Assembly: GCF_021283305.1 (NCBI RefSeq) | Contig: NZ_JAJSOK010000004.1 | Location: 1 to 64,000, forward strand | DNA: 64,000 nt | DNA from: Pseudonocardia kujensis | Lineage (GTDB): Bacteria; Actinomycetota; Actinomycetes; Mycobacteriales; Pseudonocardiaceae | Reading direction: 5' to 3' | Notes under the pieces: generated by a model | Seen by the model: the letters and a program-made list of their open reading frames with translations, nothing else | Database searches by the model: none | What the model was told of the DNA's origin: nothing | Program-made: the position numbers and the translations under genes | Shown: positions 27,103 through 35,863 of the stretch, in pieces | How positions within the stretch are numbered: the first letter of the stretch is position 1 | How the letters are laid out: every line of letters begins with the position of its first letter

Positions 27103-27975
27103 GTGTCCGAACCGTCCGGGTCCGGTGGTGGCGGTGCCCCCACCCGGGGGATCTCCCGTCGCACCGGCCTGATCATCGGCGGCGTCGTGGTCGTGGCCGT
27201 GATCGCGCTGATCGCCGTGCTGGTCGGCCGGCCGTCGTCGGATACGGGCAACACCGGGGGCAGCGGCAGCGTGTCGGAGCCGCCCGGCCCGACCACGGCC
27301 ACGAAGACCCCGAGCGCGGGCACCGACACCAGCGCCGCCACGCTGCTCGGCTGGGGCGAGCCGTCCCGGGTCGACGAGTTCGACGGGCCCCGGCCGGCCG
27401 GCTGGAGCATCTACAAGGGTGAGGGCCACGACGGCAACGGCCGCCGCACGCCCGACGCGATCCACGTCGACAACGGCATCCTCACCATCAAGGGCGACGC
27501 CCAGGGCAACACCGGCGGCCTCGCGCTCAACCCGGGCCAGATGTACGGGCGCTGGGAGGGCCGCGTGAAGATGCCGGCCGGCGACCCGACCTACCACGCG
27601 TTGCTGCTGCTGTGGCCGGACGAGGAGAACTGGCCGGAGGGCGGCGAGATCGACTTCCTCGAGGCCACCGACCCGAACCGGCAGAACGTGAACTCGTTCC
27701 TGCACTACGGCGAGGACAACAAGCAGATCGAGCACGACGTTGCGGTCGACGGCACCGAGTGGCACAACTGGGCCGTCGAGTGGACCCCGGACCACGTCAT
27801 CGGCTACCTCGACGGGCGCGAGTGGTACCGGATCGAGGACAAGGACACACTGCCGCCGGGCCCGATGCACCTGTGCATCCAGCTCGACTGGTTCCCCGAG
27901 GACGGCGACCCGAAGAACGTGCAGCCGTCCGAGATGCAGGTGGACTGGGTCAAGGAGTACAAGTACAGCGGCTGA
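27103..27975 (+). CDS. Membrane-anchored GH16 glycoside hydrolase
   Basis: 290 residues. A short cytoplasmic start, one membrane helix (about 22-42), a Ser/Thr/Pro linker (45-85) and a GH16 domain from residue 88 (DEFDGPRPAGWSIYKG). The catalytic motif ExDxxE is intact: Glu182, Asp184, Glu187 (GGEIDFLEAT). GH16 enzymes cut beta-1,3 or beta-1,4 glucans and galactans, or transfer glycans. Anchored outside the membrane in a polysaccharide locus, it may trim, release or remodel the polymer. GTG 27103 has a GAGGAG site. A strong hairpin follows the stop. Confidence 0.92.
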   Translation: MSEPSGSGGGGAPTRGISRRTGLIIGGVVVVAVIALIAVLVGRPSSDTGNTGGSGSVSEPPGPTTATKTPSAGTDTSAATLLGWGEPSRVDEFDGPRPAGWSIYKGEGHDGNGRRTPDAIHVDNGILTIKGDAQGNTGGLALNPGQMYGRWEGRVKMPAGDPTYHALLLLWPDEENWPEGGEIDFLEATDPNRQNVNSFLHYGEDNKQIEHDVAVDGTEWHNWAVEWTPDHVIGYLDGREWYRIEDKDTLPPGPMHLCIQLDWFPEDGDPKNVQPSEMQVDWVKEYKYSG

Positions 27976-27991
27976 GCGCCCCGTGACACGG

Positions 27992-28026
27992 ACCGGCCGG
28001 TGTCCCGCGAGGGGACACCGGCCGGT
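27992..28026. terminator. Bidirectional hairpin terminator
   Basis: ACCGGCCGGTGTCCC (27992-28006) and GGGACACCGGCCGGT (28012-28026) form a perfect 15-bp stem with a 5-base loop, between the convergent GH16 and GT4 genes. No T-run, as is common in actinobacteria. Confidence 0.85.
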
Positions 28027-28064
28027 GGCGTTCTCGGTGGCGTGCCCGGGGCAGCCCGAGGGGC

Positions 28065-29447
28065 TCAGCCCCGGCGGACCGCCTTGAGCTTCAGGGTCTT
28101 CGCGTTGGCGATGTCGATGCTGCCGGTGTCGGTGTCGATGTCCGGGTCGAACCAGTCCGGCACCGGGCCGGCGATGCCGGGTGCGATCCGCTCCGAGCTG
28201 TTGAACGTGTCCGGCTTGACCCGACCGGCCGCCCGCGCCGCGAACCAGGCACCGACCGACGCGACCGTGCGCGCCACCTCGCTGCGACTCGGGCGGACGT
28301 GCTCGGCGAGCGCCTTCTGGTACCACTCCATCTGCACCCGCAGGGCGTGCTCGAGGCTGTAGTGCCGGCGCACGAGCTCGAGGGCGAACGCGGCGTTCTC
28401 CTTGCGGCGCACCTGGTCGTCCAGCAGCGTGGTCAGCTCGCGGACCAGGGCGTCCTCGCCGGTACCGCCGTCGCCGATCCCGTAGAAGCCGCGCCAGCGG
28501 AACAACCGGGCCGACTCGCGGTCGAGCATCTGGAAGTAGCCGCGCTCGCCCTGCACGATGCAGGGCTTGCCGAAGGCCATCGCGCGCAGGATCGACCCGC
28601 CCATGCCGAGCGCGATGTCCGCGGCGGCGTAGGCGGGGCGCGGGTCGACCCGCATCCCGGGCAGCAGCACGACCTCGCGGCCGGCGCGGGCGTTCGTCGC
28701 GTCGGCCAGGGCCCGTAGCTCGGGCATCGCCGGCCCGTCGCCCACCATCACCAGCCGGAGCCGGTGGTGCGGCGGGATACGGCCCGCGGCGCGGATGGCC
28801 GTCTCCAGGCCCTCCTGCTTGAGCGCGCGGGCGAACCGGCTGACGACGACGACGGCGATTTCGTCCGGCGCGATCCCGAGCTCGGCCCGGAAGGCGGCGC
28901 CGCCGGGGTAGTCGGGGTACTGGCCGACCGTGTCCGTCGGGATCTCGAGGACGCCGATCGAGCCGCTGCGCTCGCGGGTCTCCATGGCGATCAGCGGTCC
29001 GCAGACCTGCAGCGGCACGGAGCCGGGCATGAAGTCCGGCACGGACATGCTGTTGATCGTCATGGTCATCGGCACGTCGTCGAGGCGGTGCGGGCCGAGG
29101 AAGGCGAGCAGCGAGGGCGTGAGCTCGTAGGCGTGGATCAGGTCCGGCTGCAGCCGTCGGGACAGGTCACGGATCCGCTTGTAGGCCGCGCGTGCGGTGG
29201 GCGCGATGTTGTCCGGGACCAGCTCCTCGACCGCCTCGAACCGCACCCCGCGCTTGTGGATGACGTCCTCGAGGACACCGGGCGGCCCGGCGACGACGAC
29301 CTCGTGGCCCATGTCCCGCACGCCGGCGGCCAGGTCCACGGAGTTGCGCTGGCTGCCGCCGATGTCCAGGTTGTGCAGGACGACGAGCAGGCGCAGCGGC
29401 CGGTCCGTGGGCCAGCGGCTTGCGCGGGGAGCGCTGTGCGCGTTCAC
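28065..29447 (-). CDS. Family 4 glycosyltransferase
   Basis: 460 residues with a GT-B fold. The N-terminal Rossmann half starts LRLLVVLHNLDIGGSQRNSVDLAAG (Gly-Gly-x-x-Arg donor loop), and the C-terminal half has VVVSRFARALKQEGLETAIRA, VMVGDGPAMPELR and LGMGGSILRAMAFGKPCIV, the last in place of the usual Glu-x7-Glu segment. A 70-residue C-terminal extension ends KLKAVRRG. GTG 29447 is chosen from the GGGAGA site eight bases upstream. It lies 35 bp after the flippase gene and shares its direction. Likely builds the repeat unit of the polysaccharide. Confidence 0.9.
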   Translation of the reverse strand: MNAHSAPRASRWPTDRPLRLLVVLHNLDIGGSQRNSVDLAAGVRDMGHEVVVAGPPGVLEDVIHKRGVRFEAVEELVPDNIAPTARAAYKRIRDLSRRLQPDLIHAYELTPSLLAFLGPHRLDDVPMTMTINSMSVPDFMPGSVPLQVCGPLIAMETRERSGSIGVLEIPTDTVGQYPDYPGGAAFRAELGIAPDEIAVVVVSRFARALKQEGLETAIRAAGRIPPHHRLRLVMVGDGPAMPELRALADATNARAGREVVLLPGMRVDPRPAYAAADIALGMGGSILRAMAFGKPCIVQGERGYFQMLDRESARLFRWRGFYGIGDGGTGEDALVRELTTLLDDQVRRKENAAFALELVRRHYSLEHALRVQMEWYQKALAEHVRPSRSEVARTVASVGAWFAARAAGRVKPDTFNSSERIAPGIAGPVPDWFDPDIDTDTGSIDIANAKTLKLKAVRRG

Positions 29448-29482
29448 TCCTCGGGTCTCCCTCGTGTGAAGAAGGCCGTCCG

Positions 29483-31201
29483 TCAGGACGGGCGCCGGCC
29501 TGCTCCCGTCGCCAGTCCGGCGACGGGGGTCGGCTCTGTCGGGGGGTCGGACCGGCCGGCGTCGTCGCCCGGCCCGCCCGGCTGGGACGGCTCGGACGCC
29601 CGGTCGGTCCCCTCCTCGACGGCGCCGCGCCGCAGCGTCCGCATGAAGCGGACGAGCGGGACGGCGACGACGAGCGCCGTGACGGCCTGGGCGAGGAGGA
29701 ACGCCAGGCCGGCGCCGCCGATGCCCATGCGGTCCATGAGCACCACCGCGAGCCCGATGACCAGGCCGGCGGTGAACACCTCGAGCACCACGACGCGCCC
29801 CATCTGGTTGCGCAGTCGCGAGGTGTTGATGAAGTTCATGTTGATGATCGTGAAGGGGATCGCGAGCACCGCGTAGCGCAGCACCCAGGTGCCCTGCTCG
29901 GAGTAGGAGTCGCCGAGCACCGAGAGCACCCACGGGGCCAGGAAGAACAGCGACGGCACGCCGAGGCCGCCGATCAGGTAGCTCAGCCGGAAGGTCCGCT
30001 TCATCAGCGTCCACTGCTCGCGCCGGTCGTGGCTGGCCTCCACCACGTACGAGGAGCTGATGTTCCAGATCAGCACGCTGAACGACTCGGCGATCAGCCA
30101 CGGCAGTGCGTAGTAGGCGTTGGCCTCGGTGCCCAGCCGCGCCACCACCAGCAGCGGCAGCACGAGCGGGATGATCACCGTGACGGCGCCGGTGGCGTAC
30201 TCGGCCAGGAAGATCGAGAGCAGCCCGCGCCGGTCGGGCATCGGCGGGGTGCCCTCGCCGGGCGGGGGCACGCGGGGGAGCAGGCGCAGGAACAGGATCG
30301 GCGAGATCACCAGCTGCAGCGCGATGATCGGCAGCGCCCAGGCCACGAGGATGCCCTTCTCGAAGGCCAGGTTCGCGAAGAGGATCAGCAGGCCCATCTT
30401 GCCCAGCGCGAACAGCAGCTGCTCGAGCGGGATCCAGGTGGAGCGGCGCAGCCCGGTGAGCACCCAGTCCTGCAGGGTGGAGAGCGCGAGCAGCGCGACG
30501 AGCAGCGGGAACGCCGCCCGGTCCCAGAAGGTGGGGAACAGCTCGTCGTGCGGGAAGAAGACCAGGAAACCCGCGCCGAGAACGAGCGCGATGACGATCG
30601 CGATCGCGTAGCCGCCCAGGACGAGCCTGCGCGCCTTCGTGCCGGCCGACGCCAACACGCGGCCGAAGAGCAGCCCGACGTTCGACGCCGCGACCTGCGA
30701 CAGCATCGTGGCGGTGGACAGGATCGCCGAGGACCGGCCGACCTCCGTCGCGGGCAGCCGGGCCGCGATCGCCCAGAAGCCGAGACCCACGAGGGCGGTG
30801 ATGCCGGTGGCCGCCATGAGCGCGAAGGCGTTGAGCTCCAGGCTGGGCAGCAGGGAACGGCGCTTGCGCGGCGGCTCGGCGTCCGTCCCCGCGTCGATCC
30901 CGGCGCCGGTCCCCGGCTCGACCGCGGCCTCGGGGAGCTCCGCGGTGGCGGGGCTGTCGCCGTCCCCGTGGGTGTCCGCGTCGACGCTGTGTCGTTGCGT
31001 GGTCCGGAATCCGACGGTCTCGAGCGCGGCGTTCTCCGCGGTGCCCGGCGCGGGGACCTGGACGGCGGCGAAGCGCTCGGTGGGGGGGTCGGCGTAGGGG
31101 TCCGCGCCCGGGCCGGTGATCCGGTCGACCGCCGCGGTGGAACGGCCGGGGCCGTCCGCGATCCGCTCGTCGCCGCGCACCGGACCCCTGTCTCGCTCCA
31201 C
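29483..31201 (-). CDS. Polysaccharide flippase, Wzx/MATE-like (first of two)
   Basis: 572 residues: a cytoplasmic disordered region (1-118) rich in Asp, Pro and Ala, about 12-14 membrane helices from residue 120 (SLELNAFALMAATGITALVGLG), and a disordered acidic tail. The pattern fits the MOP superfamily of lipid-linked-oligosaccharide flippases. It is followed by a GT4 gene in the same direction. A second flippase of the same type (38309-39997) is in this locus. The GTG at 31201 has only a poor ribosome site; TAGGCT on this strand at 31285-31280 is a possible -10. Confidence 0.88.
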   Translation of the reverse strand: MERDRGPVRGDERIADGPGRSTAAVDRITGPGADPYADPPTERFAAVQVPAPGTAENAALETVGFRTTQRHSVDADTHGDGDSPATAELPEAAVEPGTGAGIDAGTDAEPPRKRRSLLPSLELNAFALMAATGITALVGLGFWAIAARLPATEVGRSSAILSTATMLSQVAASNVGLLFGRVLASAGTKARRLVLGGYAIAIVIALVLGAGFLVFFPHDELFPTFWDRAAFPLLVALLALSTLQDWVLTGLRRSTWIPLEQLLFALGKMGLLILFANLAFEKGILVAWALPIIALQLVISPILFLRLLPRVPPPGEGTPPMPDRRGLLSIFLAEYATGAVTVIIPLVLPLLVVARLGTEANAYYALPWLIAESFSVLIWNISSSYVVEASHDRREQWTLMKRTFRLSYLIGGLGVPSLFFLAPWVLSVLGDSYSEQGTWVLRYAVLAIPFTIINMNFINTSRLRNQMGRVVVLEVFTAGLVIGLAVVLMDRMGIGGAGLAFLLAQAVTALVVAVPLVRFMRTLRRGAVEEGTDRASEPSQPGGPGDDAGRSDPPTEPTPVAGLATGAGRRPS

Positions 31202-31506
31202 TACCGCAGTACCCCGTCAGACCTGTCCGTGCCGCGCACCCGCCGGGCGCCGGTCGCCGCTCCTCGTCTCGGTCGCCCGAGCCTAATGGTCGACTCGCCG
31301 GTGCTGATCTCCGGGTGTAACCTGCCCGATTCGCACGCGGGGGTCCGGAGGCGGACCCACGGTCGTCCATCGGTCACCCGACGGAGCGCGTTACGCACCG
31401 TCCGGTGCGACACCGCTCGCCCGGCGGTCACGGGATCGGGGGACGGACCGCCGGAGCGCGCGGCTATCGTCGGCGCCGCACACGACGGACGAGGGCGGGA
31501 GCGCGC
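31202..31506. other. Divergent intergenic region (305 bp) of the polysaccharide locus
   Basis: This gap separates the first flippase (leftward) from the acetyltransferase (rightward). TAGGCT on the reverse strand (31285-31280) and TATCGT on the forward strand (31465-31470) are candidate -10 elements about 80 and 37 bases from the respective starts. No ORF, repeat or clear dyad operator was seen. Such a shared control region would be the natural switch for the locus. Confidence 0.4.
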
Positions 31507-32091
31507 ATGACCGGCGCCACGACGAGCACGACCGGGGTGCGGGTGCACCCGCGGGGTCTCTGCGAGAGCACGGACGTCGGGGAGGGCACCCGGGTGTGGG
31601 CCTTCGCGCACGTCCTGCCGGGCGCCCGGGTCGGCCGGGACTGCAACATCTGCGACTGCGCCTTCGTCGAGGACGGGGCGGTGCTCGGGGACAACGTGAC
31701 GGTCAAGAACGGCACCCTCGTCTTCTCCGGCGTGACCTGTGAGGACGACGTGTTCCTCGGCCCCAACGTGCTCTTCACCAACGACCTGCGGCCGCGCGCG
31801 GCGATCAAGCGCGGGCCCGAGGCGCTCCTGTCGACCGTGGTCCGCCGCGGCGCGACGCTCGGCGCCGGCGCGGTCGTGGTGTGCGGGACGGAGATCGGCG
31901 AGCACGCCTTCGCCGCGGCCGGTGCCGTCGTGACCCGCTCGGTGCCGGCCCACGCGTTCGTCGCGGGGAACCCGGCGCGGGTGAAGGGCTGGGTCTGCGT
32001 CTGCGGCGAGCGATTGGGCGAGGACCTGGTGTGTCCCGGGTGCGGCACCGCGCACGAGCGGGCCGGGGAGGGACTGCGCGTCCGGGGCTGA
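31507..32091 (+). CDS. Left-handed beta-helix acetyltransferase, WbpD/WlbB-like
   Basis: 194 residues of hexapeptide repeats (GEGTRVWAFAHVLPGARVG to FAAAGAVVTRSVPAHAFVAGNPAR). The run VHPRGLCESTDVGEGTRVWAF, LVFSGVTCEDDVFLGPNVLFTN and VKGWVCVCGERL closely follows WbpD/WlbB, which acetylate the 3-amino group of UDP-GlcNAc3NA. Unlike those, it ends with a CxC...CPGC segment (VCVCGERL, VCPGCG) that looks like a small zinc ribbon. Together with the DegT aminotransferase (33595) and the Gfo/Idh/MocA oxidoreductase (36861) it would complete the 2,3-diacetamido uronic acid route. GGGCGGGAG precedes ATG 31507. Confidence 0.88.
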   Translation: MTGATTSTTGVRVHPRGLCESTDVGEGTRVWAFAHVLPGARVGRDCNICDCAFVEDGAVLGDNVTVKNGTLVFSGVTCEDDVFLGPNVLFTNDLRPRAAIKRGPEALLSTVVRRGATLGAGAVVVCGTEIGEHAFAAAGAVVTRSVPAHAFVAGNPARVKGWVCVCGERLGEDLVCPGCGTAHERAGEGLRVRG

Positions 32092-32103
32092 CGGGCCCGT
32101 CGC

Positions 32104-32109
32104 TAGAGT
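32104..32109 (+). promoter_or_regulatory. Candidate -10 (TAGAGT) before the small membrane gene
   Basis: TAGAGT, 135 bp before ATG 32244, would give a leader of about 127 bases with a GAGGAG ribosome site at its end. Confidence 0.3.
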
Positions 32110-32243
32110 CCCGCGGCGGGAGAGTCCACCGGGGTCCCCGCCGGCGACCGGCCGGTCGGCCCCGCCACGGGACGCCGCCGCCTCCGCTCCCCGCGCGAGC
32201 CGGCGACCCGTGCCGACCACACCCGACCGAGGAGCAGACCCAC

Positions 32244-32675
32244 ATGGCCCGTGCCGCCCAGACCACCCCCTCCACCGCCGCGAGCACCGCGCTGCGCGCC
32301 CTGCGCGACGTCGGCGCGGCCGCCTGGTTCGGCGGCTCCCTGATGGGGGCCTCGGGCCTCAACGCCGCCGCCGACGCCGCCGGGGGCCCGCAGGACCGCG
32401 AGCGCGTCGTCGCCGCCGGCTGGGCCCGCTGGACCCCGATCTTCCGCGCGGCGGCCGCGGCGCACCTGCTCGGCAGCATCGGGCTGCTGGCGCAGCGCCG
32501 CAGCAAGGCCGACCTGGTCGGCCTGGGCCTCACCACCGCTGCGGTGGGTGCGGTCGCCGGCACGGCCGTCATGGGGAGCAAGGAGGTTCCCGAGACGACC
32601 ATCCACGCGGTGGAGTGGACGGTTCCGGCCCTGCTCGCCGGGGTGATCCTCAGCGGCGTCGGGCGGAAGGGCTGA
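32244..32675 (+). CDS. Small alanine-rich membrane protein
   Basis: 143 residues with three or four hydrophobic segments (about 26-45, 69-88, 93-113 and 122-139). It starts ARAAQTTPSTAASTALRALRDVGAAAWFGGSLMGASGLNAAA, a pattern common in uncharacterised actinobacterial membrane proteins of this size. GAGGAGCAGACCCAC precedes the ATG. The deacetylase gene begins one base after its stop, so the two are likely co-expressed, but nothing in the sequence ties it to glycan chemistry. Function unknown. Confidence 0.78.
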   Translation: MARAAQTTPSTAASTALRALRDVGAAAWFGGSLMGASGLNAAADAAGGPQDRERVVAAGWARWTPIFRAAAAAHLLGSIGLLAQRRSKADLVGLGLTTAAVGAVAGTAVMGSKEVPETTIHAVEWTVPALLAGVILSGVGRKG

Positions 32676-32676
32676 G

Positions 32677-33522
32677 GTGGCGGTGTCCTCCCTGCGCAGC
32701 ACGCTGGGCGAGCTGCCCGCGGCCCAGGCCGCCTACCGGTGCGCCGTCGCGGGCCGCATGCGTGCGGAGCGGTGGGGCCTGGCGCTCGACGAGGCGCTGC
32801 GGACCCGCACCGGCCTGACCCGGCCCCGCGGCAGCGCGGTCGGCCGGATCCTCGCCTACCACTCGATCGGCACGGACGAGTGGGGGGTCAACGACGTGCG
32901 GCCGGCGGACTTCGAGCGGCACCTGCAGGTGGCCGTGGACGACGGGTGGACCTTCGCCACCCCGGCCGAGGTGCTGGCCGCTCCGGAGCGCAGGCAGCTG
33001 GCGATCACGTTCGACGACGGTGCCACCAGCGTGCTCGACAACGCGGTGCCGGTGCTGCGCCACCACGGCGTCCCGTCGACCATGTTCGCGGTCAGCGGGT
33101 GGGCCGACGGCGGGCACGACGCGGGCTACGCGCACGTGCTGGACTGGGCGGGCCTGGCCCGGCTCGAGGCGGCCGGCGTCACGCTGGCCAGCCACTCGGC
33201 GTCGCACCCCGACTTCGGCCGGCTCGACGCCGCCGCCGCGGAGCGCGAGCTCGTCGAGTCGCGGGCCCGGCTGGAGAGGATGCTCGGTCACCCGATCGAC
33301 GAGTTCGCCATCCCCTTCGGGCAGTCGGCGAACTGGACGCCGGAGGCGGGCGCGATCGCGAGCCGCGTCTACCGGACGGTGTACGCGCAGGCCGTCGACA
33401 CGCGCCCGGCGGGCACCGTCCCGCGCACCTTCATCACGCAGATCGACCGCCCGCTGATCTTCCGCGCCGCGCTCAACGGTGCCTTCGACAACTGGGAAGA
33501 GTGGTTCCTGGGCCCGCGCTGA
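32677..33522 (+). CDS. Polysaccharide deacetylase (NodB-like)
   Basis: 281 residues. The NodB motifs are present: AITFDDGA with Asp113 and Asp114, and the metal site His173-Ser-x-x-His177 (HSASHPD). There is no signal peptide, so it should act inside the cell on an N-acetyl sugar nucleotide or a lipid-linked intermediate rather than on exported polymer. GTG 32677 follows the previous stop by one base. A perfect 17-bp stem follows the gene. The combination of an acetyltransferase and a deacetylase in one locus suggests controlled N-acetylation of the repeat unit. Confidence 0.88.
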   Translation: MAVSSLRSTLGELPAAQAAYRCAVAGRMRAERWGLALDEALRTRTGLTRPRGSAVGRILAYHSIGTDEWGVNDVRPADFERHLQVAVDDGWTFATPAEVLAAPERRQLAITFDDGATSVLDNAVPVLRHHGVPSTMFAVSGWADGGHDAGYAHVLDWAGLARLEAAGVTLASHSASHPDFGRLDAAAAERELVESRARLERMLGHPIDEFAIPFGQSANWTPEAGAIASRVYRTVYAQAVDTRPAGTVPRTFITQIDRPLIFRAALNGAFDNWEEWFLGPR

Positions 33523-33538
33523 CCCGACGCCCGGCACG

Positions 33539-33586
33539 ACGAACGGCGCCCCCGCTCACCTCCGGGTGGGCGGGGGCGCCGTTCGT
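33539..33586. terminator. Bidirectional hairpin terminator
   Basis: A perfect 17-bp stem (33539-33555 with 33570-33586, arm core GAACGGCGCCCCCGC) and a 14-base loop lie between the convergent deacetylase and aminotransferase genes. Confidence 0.88.
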
Positions 33587-33594
33587 GTGCGGGG

Positions 33595-34719
33595 TCAGAG
33601 CGCGGCGCGGAGGGTGTCCACGACCCGTTGCTGCTGCTCCTCGGTGATCTGCGGGTAGAGCGGCAGCGACAGGATCCGGTCGGCCGTCGCCTCGGCCACG
33701 GGGAAGTCGCCGGTCTTGCCGAGGTGCCCGAAGGCTCCCGTGAGGTGCACCGGGGTGGGGTAGTGGATGCCCGCGCCCACGCCGTTGGCGTTGAGGTGCG
33801 CCAGGACCTCGTCGCGCCGGTCGACCTCGATCACGTAGAGGTGCCAGACGGGCTCGTTGCCCGGGGTGACCGTGGGCGTGGTGACGCCCGGCAGGTCGGC
33901 GAGCAGGGCGTCGTAGCGGGCCGCCGCGGCCCGCCGGGCGGCGTTCCACCCGTCGAGCCGGGTGAGCTTCGCCGAGAGCACGACGGCCTGCAGCGCGTCG
34001 AGCCGGCTGTTCACGCCCACGACGGTGTGCTCGTACTTGCGCGGCGACCCGTGCGCGCCCAGCAGCCGGACCCGCTCGGCCAGCTCGGCCGAACGCGTGA
34101 GCACCGCACCCGCGTCGCCGTAGGCGCCGAGGTTCTTGCCGGGGTAGAAGCTGGTGCCGGCGATGTCGCCGATCGCGCCGGCCTGCAGCCCGTCTCGCCG
34201 GGCACCCTGGGACTGCGCCGCGTCCTCGCAGATCGCGACATGGTCGGGCAGACCCGCCTTCAGCCGGGCGACGTCGGCGACCTGGCCGTACAGGTGCACC
34301 GGCAGCACGACCCGGGTCCGCTCGGTGACGGCGGCCAGGGCGGCGTCGACGTCGATCAGGGCGGTGCCGGGCTCGCAGTCGACGAGCACGACCTCGGCCC
34401 CGGCGCGGGCGACGGCCTCGGCGGTGGCGATGAACGTGTTCGCCGGCACGAGGCACTCGTCGCCCGGGCCGACGCCGAGCGCGCGCAGGGCGAGCTCGAG
34501 CGCGTCCGTGCCGTTGGCGACGCCGACGACGTGCTCCACGCCGGAGTACGCGGCGTAGGCCGCCTCGAACTCGGCGACGGCCGGCCCACCGACGAAGGCG
34601 GTGCGGGCCAGGACCTCCTCCCAGCCCTCGGCGACCTGGGCGGCCACCTCGGCGTGCTGGGCGGCGAGGTCGACGAGGGGGATCGGGGCGTGCGGGACCG
34701 GGGTGCTGGGGGCGGCCAT
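33595..34719 (-). CDS. DegT-family sugar aminotransferase, WbpE/WlbC-like
   Basis: 374-residue PLP enzyme of the DegT/DnrJ/EryC1 family. The PLP lysine is Lys195 (SFYPGKNLGAYGDAG). IPLVDLAAQ, ANGTDALELALRALGVGPGDE, LPVHLYGQ, EDAAQSQGA and GVNSRLDALQA match the WbpE/WlbC group, which aminates the 3-keto group of UDP-GlcNAc3-keto uronic acid with glutamate. It lies seven bases after the second DegT gene in a four-gene leftward operon (Gfo/Idh/MocA, epimerase, DegT, DegT). The WbpB-like and WbpD-like partners are in the same locus, which supports the call. Confidence 0.9.
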   Translation of the reverse strand: MAAPSTPVPHAPIPLVDLAAQHAEVAAQVAEGWEEVLARTAFVGGPAVAEFEAAYAAYSGVEHVVGVANGTDALELALRALGVGPGDECLVPANTFIATAEAVARAGAEVVLVDCEPGTALIDVDAALAAVTERTRVVLPVHLYGQVADVARLKAGLPDHVAICEDAAQSQGARRDGLQAGAIGDIAGTSFYPGKNLGAYGDAGAVLTRSAELAERVRLLGAHGSPRKYEHTVVGVNSRLDALQAVVLSAKLTRLDGWNAARRAAAARYDALLADLPGVTTPTVTPGNEPVWHLYVIEVDRRDEVLAHLNANGVGAGIHYPTPVHLTGAFGHLGKTGDFPVAEATADRILSLPLYPQITEEQQQRVVDTLRAAL

Positions 34720-34726
34720 GCGGCTC

Positions 34727-35863
34727 CTAGTGGCTCGGGGAGCTGGTGGCGAGACCGAGGGCGCCGGCCAGCGCGTCGACGACGGCGAGCTGCTCGGCCT
34801 CCCCGATCTCGTGGTGCACCGGGAGGATCACGGTGCGGCGTGTGAGGTGCTCGGTGACGGGCAGCGGCCCGTGCGGGTGCCCGGCGTAGGCGGGCTCCAG
34901 GTGCGCGGCCATGATCCCGCGCCGGGCGGAGATCCCCGCCTCGGCGAGCGCGCCGAGGACGGTGACCTGGTCGGCCCCCTCGGGGAGCTCGACCCAGAAC
35001 GACTGGTAGTTGGCCGTGCCGTGCGGCGGGTCGCCGACCGCGCGCACCCCGAGCGGGGCGAGCAGCTCGCGGTAGCGCTCGGCGATGGCCCGGCGCTGCG
35101 CGACGATCCCGGGCAGCCGGCCCAGCTGGACCAGGCCCATCGCGGCCTGCATGTCCGTCATCCGGTAGTTGAAGGCCGTCTCGTCGTAGCCCTCGAGGAC
35201 GACCTTCGTGCCCGCGGCGTGCCGGTCGGCGGCGGAGACGGTCATCCCGTGCTCGCGCAGCCGGCGGATCCGGGCGGCCCACTCGGGATCGTCCGTGGTG
35301 ACCATGCCGCCCTCGCCGGTGGTGAGGAGCTTGCGCGGGTGGAAGGACCAGGCCGCGAGCAGCGCACCGGTGCCGACCGGGTTGCCGTGCAGGGTCGCCC
35401 CGGCGGCGCAGGCGGCGTCCTCGACCACGGGGACCTCCCCGCACGCGGCCTTGATCGCCGGGATGTCCGCGGGCTGCCCGCCCTGGTGGACCGCCAGCAC
35501 GGCCTTCGTCCGCGGGGTGAGCACGGCCGCGACGGTCTCGGCGGTGACGTTGCCGGTCGCCGGCTCGACGTCGGCGAACACCGGGGTGGCGCCGCAGTAG
35601 CGGATCGCGTTGGCGGTGGCGATGAAGGAGAACGACGGGCACACGACCTCGTCGCCCGGGCCCACGCCCAGCACGTACAGCGACAGGTGCAGTGCGGTGG
35701 TGCAGTTCGAGGTCGCGACGGCGTGCGCGGCGCCGACGTGGGCGGCGAACGCCTTCTCGAACTCGGCGACCCGCGGACCCTGCGCCACCCAGCCCGACCG
35801 CACGGCGGCCGCGACGGCCTCCGCCTCCTCGTCCCCGAGGAGGGGCTTCATGACCGGGATCAT
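34727..35863 (-). CDS. DegT-family sugar aminotransferase (second)
   Basis: 378 residues. It begins IPVMKPLLGDEEAEAVAAAVRSGWVAQGPRVAEFE, with the PLP lysine at Lys178 (SFHPRKLLTTGEGGM). This style (SxHPRK.LTTGEGGM) is that of 4-aminotransferases acting on 4-keto-6-deoxy sugars (perosamine, PseC or DesV-like), unlike the WbpE style of its neighbour, so the two enzymes should aminate different positions or sugars. ATG 35863 overlaps the epimerase stop (ATGA). No 4,6-dehydratase is recognisable in the window, so its 4-keto substrate must come from elsewhere or from the adjacent NAD epimerase. Confidence 0.88.
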   Translation of the reverse strand: MIPVMKPLLGDEEAEAVAAAVRSGWVAQGPRVAEFEKAFAAHVGAAHAVATSNCTTALHLSLYVLGVGPGDEVVCPSFSFIATANAIRYCGATPVFADVEPATGNVTAETVAAVLTPRTKAVLAVHQGGQPADIPAIKAACGEVPVVEDAACAAGATLHGNPVGTGALLAAWSFHPRKLLTTGEGGMVTTDDPEWAARIRRLREHGMTVSAADRHAAGTKVVLEGYDETAFNYRMTDMQAAMGLVQLGRLPGIVAQRRAIAERYRELLAPLGVRAVGDPPHGTANYQSFWVELPEGADQVTVLGALAEAGISARRGIMAAHLEPAYAGHPHGPLPVTEHLTRRTVILPVHHEIGEAEQLAVVDALAGALGLATSSPSH

